From Enterococcaceae bacterium OF42-14pH9A (GTDB taxonomy: Bacteria; Bacillota; Bacilli; Lactobacillales; Enterococcaceae): a stretch of DNA of 64,000 nucleotides. The notes below the pieces were generated by a model that did no database searches, had not been told where the DNA came from, and saw only the letters and a program-made list of their open reading frames with translations. The position numbers were made by a program, and so were the translations under genes. Below, one piece after another: positions 19,867 through 26,222 of the stretch (position 1 is the stretch's first letter; each line of letters begins with the position of its first letter). The stretch spans positions 143,865-207,864 of the forward strand of contig JAQEYU010000004.1 in NCBI GenBank assembly GCA_027692465.1, in the 5' to 3' direction.

Positions 19867-20210
19867 AATTCAGTTCCTCCATTTCGTTTTTTTTCAGGGG
19901 CAGGACAGGTGGCAAGTGGGACAAGTCAGGCGAAAATAGGGCGGCCGCAGCAGTGCCGGGGTCAGATCGGAGAGCCTTCTGAAACTTTTCGGCACTCGGC
20001 CGATTACTTTAGTTCCAGTCCGGATGAAATAGTAGTGATTATTGGCGAGGCGGCAAGCCCTCAGACCAGCAGGGCGGGGCAGCGGTGTGCTCCTTGCGTC
20101 GGGCGCGGCGGTACGGGGGTTCCCGGAAAATGGGCCAAAGAATCGGATTCACCTGGATTTCCCGTGCCGTCGCGCCGGATTTCTGTTGGGCGGCCGCTTT
20201 TTCGTCTGTG
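19867..20210. other. Spacer between DUF1659 and DUF2922 genes, with an R1 repeat
   Basis: This stretch of 344 bases holds the short R1 copy at 19955-20032. The rest (20033-20210) is GC-rich and shows no gene or clear site. Family members of this gene pair are normally adjacent, so the spacing looks like the product of repeat insertion. Confidence 0.55.
19955..20032 (-). repeat. R1 repeat, short inverted copy
   Basis: It is nearly identical to 8799-8871 (GCCGGGGTCAGATCGGAGAG at the start, CCGGATGAAATAG at the end) and is the reverse complement of the left end of the long R1 copies. It sits between the DUF1659 and DUF2922 genes. Confidence 0.75.
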
Positions 20211-20417
20211 TTATTTTACATATTCAGTTTTGGTGGTTTCCTGCACCGAAATCACGTCGGTGTCTTGAGGCATCAAGGGTGCCCACAGGTCGATCAAAGA
20301 GATGACTTTGCTTTCTTCCGGGCTCTGGATACAGTTGTTCAGGGTCTGTTTCGTGCGGTTTTTCTTGCCGGGCTCCTGCAGCATGATCCCCAGGCCGGTT
20401 TCCAAATGTGTTTTCAT
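20211..20417 (-). CDS. DUF1659 family small protein
   Basis: 68 residues from ATG 20417, with AAAGGAGGACACACTG before it. The pattern K-x-x-K-Q-TLNNCIQSPEESKVISLIDLW followed by DVISVQETTKTEY fits DUF1659, a family of about 70 residues found with DUF2922. It lies directly downstream of the sigma-like gene and of the promoter-like element at 20566-20602. No function is established. Confidence 0.65.
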   Translation of the reverse strand: MKTHLETGLGIMLQEPGKKNRTKQTLNNCIQSPEESKVISLIDLWAPLMPQDTDVISVQETTKTEYVK

Positions 20418-20565
20418 CAGTGTGTCCTCCTTTGTAGTGACAGCCGGCACAAGCGGTCCTCAAAAAGACGGACGACTACGTGCAGCTGTTTTTTATTGTG
20501 GCAGTCGTCAGGGCGGGTGCACACCGTCCGACTAAAGCTGCCGATGTTGCGGGGTTTTGTAAGCT

Positions 20566-20602
20566 TACACAGTAAAGACGAAAATAACTGGTGTGATGTC
20601 GC
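20566..20602 (-). promoter_or_regulatory. Shared promoter-like element, copy 1 (before DUF1659)
   Basis: Read on the minus strand it is GCGACA, 16 unrelated bases, then CGTCTTTACTGTGTA. The same two blocks at identical spacing occur at 23588-23624 before the DUF4373 gene. A CGTC box 17 bases after a GAC resembles ECF-sigma promoters (such as TGAAAC-N16-CGTC). It overlaps the end of the sigma-like gene and would give DUF1659 a leader of about 150 bases. Confidence 0.65.
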
Positions 20603-20605
20603 CTG

Positions 20606-21097
20606 CTATTTGCGAAAAAGTTGAAAAAAATTTCTGAGCCGCTGGCGGTATTTATAACGGCGGTTGCGATCCAGGCTGTCGTCACGGGCGTCTTGCAACA
20701 GGGCCAGCAGCTTTTTCTGATCGGCCGGTGCCAGTGATTCCCAAAAACGACACCAAAGATCCAGCGTCAGCAAATCCTGGTCAGGAGCGGTTGCACAGGC
20801 GCTCATATCGTCACTTGCGACGGGAAATGCTGTCGGGCGGCTGCGTTCCTGCTGCATCCGGCGCAATAAATCCAGCGTCAGCCAGTTGCAGCGCACAAAC
20901 AGCAGCCCTTCCGTCCACGCGGCGCAAAATGTCGCTGGGTCAGGGTATTTCAGCATCAAAGCATAGACGGCCAGCCGCAGCTCCTGCAGCAGATCGTCAT
21001 AGTAGGGGGCTTGGGGCCGCACATTTTGATTGCGCAGGGCTCCTTTGAACAACGGATCGAAGTGCAGCAATAACGCTTCGCTTTCGTCAATGGTCAT
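20606..21097 (-). CDS. Small sigma-70-like factor (ComX/SigH-like)
   Basis: 163 residues from ATG 21097, after GAGGAAGAACCC. The region around PYYDDLLQELRLAVYALMLKYPD resembles sigma region 2, and the last 60 residues (LWCRFWESLAPADQKKLLALLQ and a very basic RNRRYKYRQRLRNFF) resemble region 4 or a DNA-binding helix. Length and neighbourhood (DUF1659, DUF2922) match the alternative sigma factors of Lactobacillales that are often annotated ComX or SigH. It is a natural candidate to read the two promoter-like elements at 20566 and 23588. Assignment is by pattern and could be wrong in detail. Confidence 0.65.
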   Translation of the reverse strand: MTIDESEALLLHFDPLFKGALRNQNVRPQAPYYDDLLQELRLAVYALMLKYPDPATFCAAWTEGLLFVRCNWLTLDLLRRMQQERSRPTAFPVASDDMSACATAPDQDLLTLDLWCRFWESLAPADQKKLLALLQDARDDSLDRNRRYKYRQRLRNFFQLFRK

Positions 21098-21546
21098 GGG
21101 TTCTTCCTCGTTTTCATCTGGTATTTCCGGCCGGTGAAACGAAGATACCAAACCTGACCTGCCAAAAACGCCGCCGAATCCCGCAAGGCACCGGGGAAAA
21201 TCCACCCGCCGACAGCCATAATAAATAACAGGAAATCCTTGATGCCCACTGCCTGGCAGACCGCCGGCACCCTGACACCGTGACAGGGGAATCGGTGCTG
21301 TCTGGGCGGGAATTTAAGCGAGGCTGCGTATTTTAATGGCGCTGAATCGGAAAATAGCAGGCGGGGTGCACAGTTTGCTGGCAGGGCTGCGGGTGGTTAA
21401 CCGGCGAGGCGCAGCCGCTGCACTGTTGCCGGCGCGGCGGTCGACCTTGTGCGTGGAACGGCTCCGGCCCCGCTTACGCAGCTGACGATCGTTTAGAAAA
21501 TCGCCGCTATTCGCCGGCACTTAGCCCTTATCTCGGTTGCCGCCAC
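21098..21546. other. Intergenic region between the DUF4373 gene and the sigma-like gene
   Basis: About 450 bases without a supportable gene. No copy of the GCGACA/CGTC element, terminator or repeat is seen here, so the sigma-like gene has no recognisable promoter of its own. Confidence 0.4.
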
Positions 21547-23472
21547 TTAGCTCATTATCCCGGCTGCTGCCAGATAGACCGGGTCATCAAAGTCGGCTTG
21601 GTCATCTTGAATCCACGCCAATTCTTCCGGCGAAGCAGTGAACAGTTCGTCCACCGTGAACTCGTCACCGATCAGCTTGCACAGGCCTTTTTGCAGCCGC
21701 AGCCAAGTCTGCTTATCGGTGGTTTTCACTTCATAGGCATCCCAATCGGTGAGGGTTTCTTTGCGATAGGGACGATTGCGGCGGGTCTCATAGCCGGAAG
21801 CGGCGGCGGGCTTGCTGCGAGCTGTTTGCGAGGCGGCGCTGGTGGCTGCTTGTGAGGGTACACTGGCGGCGGAGTTGCTGCGGATCGTGCTGTTGCTCTC
21901 GCCATTGCTCCCGCCATTGCTCCCGCTGTTTCTCACGTTGTTTCCGCCGGGGCCCGCCTGCTGATAGCGTTCAGCTTCGGCGGCCGTGGTGATGTTATTT
22001 TCCGCCCATTTTTTCAGACAACCGGTAATGAAAGCCGCCCCCCGCGCCGCCGGAACGGACTTCCAGGCTGCGACCTTGACCGCCTCGGCCACCAATTCGT
22101 CGCCGAAACGCTGGATCAGACAGGAAAGTTGCTCTTGCAACAGCTGATTCGGGGTCGACCAGAGGCGCTGCCAGCTGGTAAAAGCTGCCGCAGCCGCTGC
22201 TGTAGACTGGGGCGCCGGGTTCGTCTGCGTGGAGGCTGAGGTCGGCGCAGCGGAGCAGGGCGTTGCAACGGTGGGCACCGCCGCTGGATGGGGAGCCGCT
22301 GCTGAAATATCACCAGCCGGACGGGGAGTCGCCGTCGCACTGCTGCTGCCCCTTGAGCTGGTAGTGGTAGCAAAACCGGTAGCGGAAACAAGCTCGGAAT
22401 CGGCACTGGCACCCGTCACGAAAGCCCCACTGGTACCCGCTGCCGGACCTGCATCGGGGCCCGCGCCCTGCTGAGTACCGGCACTCCCACCGGAAACTGG
22501 ACCGGGACTTGGCGCCGGAGCAATATCGTCCCTCTTACCGCCAACCCGTTCGCAACCGGCAGCGGAATTCCTGGCGAAGTCGGCATTAATGGCGGTGTGA
22601 GGCAGGGGACGGGAGTTTGGCGATTTGTTATTTAATGGCTTGTTGACAGAACGCTTGCGCTGGTCTGGTTTTATCATGCTGCTCTCAGAATCTTGTGGAT
22701 GTCCCATTATTTGCCAGTCGTCCGCCGTTTCGGTGGGCTCTGTGTCGAACAAAGAGGACAGCTCCGCATCCGTCCCGCTTGCCGCCGGTGGGTTGGTGTC
22801 GACTGAAACTTGTGGGGAAACGTCAGAAAACAGCGGCTCCGCCACTGGTGCAGCGGCGTTTTCAGCGGGAGCAGCAGCAGACGCTTTCGGCAGCGGGGTA
22901 TCCGCCGGAAGTTTCACCGGTGGGGTGTCCGCTAAGGCGGTCGTTGCCACGGTTTCCGGCGACGGCAGGGGGCTGGCTGCTGTTGGCGCAGGCACTGATT
23001 GTGGCGGAACGGCCATTTCCGCTGGAGCCGGGCTGGTTTTCGCTGGAGTCTCCAGTGCTTCGATCACCAGATTGTTACGTTCCGGCTGCTCCACCAGCAG
23101 GTAGGCGCCGATCAGCCGCACCTCCTTGCGCTTGTGGGTGGCGGCGATGTAGCGGTCCTGGATCTCCCGGGAGGTCAGGATTCGGTACTCGTTGAACAGC
23201 TGCAGGTCGAAAAAGCCCACCGCCAGCGCCTTTTCCACCACCGCCGCTGCCAGCGTTTCCGCGACTCGGACCTCGTCTGCCACCAGAAAGCGGACCTCTT
23301 CGTTCCACTCCAGGTAATAGCCGGCGTCCCGATAGGTGTTGATCAACAGAGAAAGCAGGATGTGGACCGCCTGCCCGCCGCAAGCCGCTGCGATCCGCCG
23401 TACCCGAATGTCGGATAAAAATGTGATGTCGGTGGGAAAATACTCCAGTCCCTGTCTGATCGGTCGTGCCAT
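21547..23472 (-). CDS. DUF4373 (Lin1244/Lin1753-like)-DnaD-like replication protein with a long low-complexity linker
   Basis: 641 residues from ATG 23472, after GAGGAGGAGA. Residues 1-130 match the DUF4373 type winged-helix domain seen in phage-like replication initiators (GLEYFPTDITFLSDIRVRRIAAACGGQA, then SREIQDRYIAATHKRKEV). Residues about 150-420 are an Ala/Pro/Ser/Thr-rich linker. Residues about 425-480 (LLQEQLSCLIQRFGDELVAEAV, then AFITGCLKKWAENNI) look like a DnaB_2/DnaD C-terminal motif, followed by a second Ser/Asn-rich stretch and a conserved acidic tail. No other phage genes surround it. It stands behind the second copy of the promoter-like element, which suggests co-regulation with the sigma-linked genes. 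Confidence 0.7.
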   Translation of the reverse strand: MARPIRQGLEYFPTDITFLSDIRVRRIAAACGGQAVHILLSLLINTYRDAGYYLEWNEEVRFLVADEVRVAETLAAAVVEKALAVGFFDLQLFNEYRILTSREIQDRYIAATHKRKEVRLIGAYLLVEQPERNNLVIEALETPAKTSPAPAEMAVPPQSVPAPTAASPLPSPETVATTALADTPPVKLPADTPLPKASAAAPAENAAAPVAEPLFSDVSPQVSVDTNPPAASGTDAELSSLFDTEPTETADDWQIMGHPQDSESSMIKPDQRKRSVNKPLNNKSPNSRPLPHTAINADFARNSAAGCERVGGKRDDIAPAPSPGPVSGGSAGTQQGAGPDAGPAAGTSGAFVTGASADSELVSATGFATTTSSRGSSSATATPRPAGDISAAAPHPAAVPTVATPCSAAPTSASTQTNPAPQSTAAAAAAFTSWQRLWSTPNQLLQEQLSCLIQRFGDELVAEAVKVAAWKSVPAARGAAFITGCLKKWAENNITTAAEAERYQQAGPGGNNVRNSGSNGGSNGESNSTIRSNSAASVPSQAATSAASQTARSKPAAASGYETRRNRPYRKETLTDWDAYEVKTTDKQTWLRLQKGLCKLIGDEFTVDELFTASPEELAWIQDDQADFDDPVYLAAAGIMS

Positions 23473-24052
23473 GATAATCTCCTCCTCAAGTCAAATGTGC
23501 GCCGTGTTGCCGGTGTTACCGGGCCTGCCAGTGGGCCGCAACTGCGGTTTCCGCCTTTTTTTTTCGAAAACCCTGCGCCCGCTGACCTACACAGTAAAGA
23601 CGTAATTGCACACCTGATTGTCGCCGCTTTCTCGAAAAATCTTAGTAAAATATAATAAAACGAAAATTCTCGCTTTGATATTAGTGGAAATTGAATAATT
23701 TAAACGAGAGACACCGCCTGTTCGCGCGCCTGCGCCCGTAAAAGAGCGAGCTTGCGAGCGGGCTTGTTTTGCCTTTGTCTTTGCTTTTCTTTCCCTTTTC
23801 TTTTCTTTAACGGTTTCTTCCGGAAGAAATCCCCCTGAGCTCAAACCAGCTGAAAAAGGCTGCTGCTACGGGATTTTTGCAGAGGTAAGTCGGCTGAGGG
23901 GAAATGAAATGAAAAAGTGGGAAAAGTTCGTAAGCGTTTTTTAATGTTCGGATAAGGAACAGCCTTTTGATAACGATCGTCACTTGAAAGGCAGGGTGAT
24001 TATTGTTACTTTAATGAAATCGGATACATTACATAACAGAGGAGAGCGAAAA
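23473..24052. other. Divergent regulatory region between the DUF4373 and ComK-like genes
   Basis: About 580 bases. The stretch contains the second promoter-like element (23588-23624) and a long pyrimidine-rich tract (about 23765-23822). A -35/-10 pair for the plus-strand gene is TTGAAA 23984-23989, 17 bases, TACTTT 24007-24012. No gene is supported. Confidence 0.5.
23588..23624 (-). promoter_or_regulatory. Shared promoter-like element, copy 2 (before DUF4373 gene)
   Basis: On the minus strand it reads GCGACA, 16 bases, CGTCTTTACTGTGTA, identical in both blocks and spacing to 20566-20602, while the 16 bases between differ. The gene start is about 115 bases downstream. Confidence 0.65.
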
Positions 24053-24913
24053 ATGTTAACAGAAGCGTGTTTTACGGAAATGATGGAAAAGGCGGCGCAG
24101 CAGATGCCCCGGTTGCTGGGACAGTTGGAGCAGGAGGACTTGGATTTCATGCACAAGCGGTATCGGGTGGAGGAGCTGCCGCAGCTGGTGAAGTGCCACA
24201 TAACGGTGCGGGACATGAATTATCGGGCGGCGGTGCTGGCGGTGGCGTCGCTGCCGGCAATCGACGGTCGGAAACGGACGCTGGTGATCGCAACCGACGG
24301 CCTGCACGTCCTCAAGCGGGATGTAGAGCAGGTCTTGAGCAAGCTGCTGGAGCCTTATCAGAACATGGACTATGACAGCAAGTACACCAGCGCGCTGGGG
24401 GATCTGCTTACAAATAACGGCTACGGCAACCGCAGTGATGAGCGCTTCGAGGCGACTGACGAGGAGGCGGGGCTTGGTAAATGCAATCCCGAGTTGAAAA
24501 AACTGCCTCTGGCCCACTGCTGCTACGCCCTGTTTCCGGCCGGTGATGCTCAGCAGGCACTGTGGCTGGCGCCATCGACCATCTGTGAGATCATCGACGG
24601 TAAGGACGGTGCCCTCTCGCTGATCCACACCACTTATGGTCTAACCTTTGCCGTGGGGATGCGCCGCCGCACCATGATGAGCCACATCAAGCGGGCCGTC
24701 CTTTGCCACGGTTATTTTTACCGGTCATCATATAACGAAAGCTACGATCCCCAGTCCTCTTTAGCCAGCTTTTTGGGCTACGGCAGCACCCCGGTTCTCG
24801 ATATCATTTTTGACGGCCTGGACATCTGCCATCTCCCCGGCCGCTCCGGCGATTTCGTCCGGCGCTGGCGGGATTATCTTGTGGAAGAGGCGATGCGGGG
24901 GATGGGGGAGTGA
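24053..24913 (+). CDS. Unassigned protein with a ComK-like C-terminal half
   Basis: 286 residues from ATG 24053, preceded by GAGGAGAGCG. I do not recognise the N-terminal 150 residues. The part around CCYALFPAGDAQQALWLAPSTI, then DGALSLIHTTYGLTFAVGMRRRTMMSHIKRA, follows the spacing of ComK proteins, where a phenylalanine/proline strand, a Trp-Ile turn and a 'lipIS...Q' strand-helix precede the DNA-binding end. ComK is the competence master regulator of Bacillus and Listeria. The neighbouring sigma-like factor and DUF1659/2922 genes make a competence link attractive but not shown; the match is weak and the protein is longer than ComK. Confidence 0.4.
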   Translation: MLTEACFTEMMEKAAQQMPRLLGQLEQEDLDFMHKRYRVEELPQLVKCHITVRDMNYRAAVLAVASLPAIDGRKRTLVIATDGLHVLKRDVEQVLSKLLEPYQNMDYDSKYTSALGDLLTNNGYGNRSDERFEATDEEAGLGKCNPELKKLPLAHCCYALFPAGDAQQALWLAPSTICEIIDGKDGALSLIHTTYGLTFAVGMRRRTMMSHIKRAVLCHGYFYRSSYNESYDPQSSLASFLGYGSTPVLDIIFDGLDICHLPGRSGDFVRRWRDYLVEEAMRGMGE

Positions 24914-25024
24914 GGGAGATATGAGGAGCTGACTGTTAAAAATGTAGCTGGGAGTGAACGATCATGCTCGTGCCAGAAACGAGGGAGGGTCATCGCTGAT
25001 ACCAGCAATCTTGCGAGAGGACGC

Positions 25025-25051
25025 AAAAAAGCCGGACGCATCCGACTTTTT
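25025..25051. terminator. Short bidirectional terminator
   Basis: AAAAAAGCCGGA pairs with TCCGACTTTTT around a four-base loop. It follows the ComK-like gene at a distance of about 110 bases. Confidence 0.75.
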
Positions 25052-25162
25052 CAGGTGCAAACCGAAGTAATACACCGCTATTCGTAAAGCTAATCTATCA
25101 TCGTAAATTACACTGGTAAAGCGGCCCCCCTGTGCACGCCTGTACGGATGCGGGACTATTGA

Positions 25163-25168
25163 TATAAT
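25163..25168 (+). promoter_or_regulatory. Extended -10 promoter of the small ORF at 25191
   Basis: TG-A-TATAAT (TG at 25160-25161) places a transcription start at about 25175, which leaves a leader barely longer than the AAAGGAG ribosome site. No good -35 is seen. Confidence 0.55.
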
Positions 25169-25190
25169 AGGAGAAAAAGGAGTGACGAGG

Positions 25191-25373
25191 ATGGACGAAA
25201 AGTTAACTCAGACGCAGAAAAATAAAAACTGGCGCAACAAGAACCCAGAACATAGTCGTTATCTGACCTATCGAAGCACAGCTCGAAGTTTCGTCAAAAA
25301 CCACGCAACACTGGAGGATCTGCAAGAGTTGGAAGAGCTGATTGCGCAGCGGAGACGGGGATTGGAAGGCTAA
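25191..25373 (+). CDS. Small basic hypothetical protein
   Basis: 60 residues from ATG 25191, seven bases after AAAGGAG; a GTG at 25182 overlaps that site and is less likely. The protein is polar and charged, with NWRNKNPEHSRYLTYRSTA followed by a helix-forming LEDLQELEELIAQRRR. No membrane segment or signal peptide is present. It has its own promoter. I do not know a function; similar short proteins are common in Lactobacillales. Confidence 0.6.
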   Translation: MDEKLTQTQKNKNWRNKNPEHSRYLTYRSTARSFVKNHATLEDLQELEELIAQRRRGLEG

Positions 25374-25814
25374 TAGAGATGGTCAAAATGGTACGGCTGG
25401 TTTAGCTGCATGGTATAATTAATTCATCACGATCCGCTGATTATAAGAGAAAATAGCTTGTCAAAAATTCTGCCAAAACATCGTCTAACCTGGCTGCTCT
25501 GGGCAGGGTTTTGGGCAAGGAAAAAATACTGTTATGCCCGTTGTGACAGCAAGCTTAGCAAGGTCGGGATCGATAATCCTCCCCGTGAAGATCGACACCC
25601 ATCCCCGTGAATAGGGGACGAGAACTTAAACTCCGCCAAGACTTTCTTCACATCCGCAAAAACAATAATCATTGCTAAACAAAGGAACAGACTTGTGCCA
25701 TAAAGCTACCGTCCATCCTCTTGCCTTGCCCATTCCCGCAATTTATGGGATGCTAGGCGTGAGGTTGGCTTTTTTTATATAATCGACAACCAGATCAAGA
25801 AAAAGGGTGAAAGT
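25374..25814. other. Intergenic region, possible structured RNA
   Basis: About 440 bases with no open frame of note. An extended -10 (TGGTATAAT, 25411-25419) starts the stretch. A GC-rich hairpin (left GCCTTGCCCATTCCC, right GGGATGCTAGGC, about 25722-25761) plus a run of seven T at about 25771-25777 ends it. Within it CCCCGTGAATAGGGG forms a small hairpin and CCCCGTGAA occurs twice. A non-coding RNA of about 350 bases would fit. I could not match it to tmRNA, RNase P, SRP or 6S RNA. Confidence 0.35.
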
Positions 25815-26222
25815 ATGACAAAACAAATCGATGTCGTGGGGGCTATTTTAGTTCGTGAGGGTAAGATTTTATGCTGCAAACGAGGTCCGGGGCGGAGCTT
25901 GGCGTATTTGTGGGAGTTTCCTGGTGGGAAGATTGAACCGGGAGAGACGCCGGCGCTGGCGCTGGCACGGGAGTTGCGAGAGGAATTGAAGATTGAAGTG
26001 TCCATTGTGCCGGAAATCTTTGTCAACGCAAGCTATACCTATGATTTTGGCCGGGTAACGATGGATACGTTGGTGTGCCATCTGCTCAGCGGGGAGCCGG
26101 TCTTGACAGAGCATGTGGATATGAAGTGGCTGCGGCCCAGTGAGTTGAGCCAGCTCGAATGGGCGCCCGTGGATCTTCCGACAGTGGAGAAGTTGATCGC
26201 ACAGGGGGATTTTGATGACTAA
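25815..26222 (+). CDS. Nudix hydrolase (MutT-like)
   Basis: 135 residues with a complete Nudix box, GGKIEPGETPALALARELREEL, inside a MutT-like protein (WEFPGGKIEPG is typical of 8-oxo-dGTP diphosphatases). It cleaves nucleoside diphosphates linked to another moiety, most likely oxidised dNTPs. GAAAAAGGGTGA precedes the ATG. Its end overlaps the start of the helicase gene by eight bases, so the two are translated together; I recall this pairing from other Firmicutes. Confidence 0.88.
   Translation: MTKQIDVVGAILVREGKILCCKRGPGRSLAYLWEFPGGKIEPGETPALALARELREELKIEVSIVPEIFVNASYTYDFGRVTMDTLVCHLLSGEPVLTEHVDMKWLRPSELSQLEWAPVDLPTVEKLIAQGDFDD

Noticed and set aside
22229..23195. Plus-strand frames opposite the DUF4373 protein linker
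   Set aside because: They are shadows produced by the GC-rich repetitive linker codons and lack ribosome sites.
25420..25790. tmRNA, RNase P or 6S RNA in the gap before the Nudix gene
   Set aside because: No tag-peptide frame, no RNase P core motif and no 6S-like open stem could be recognised; it is kept only as an unnamed candidate.
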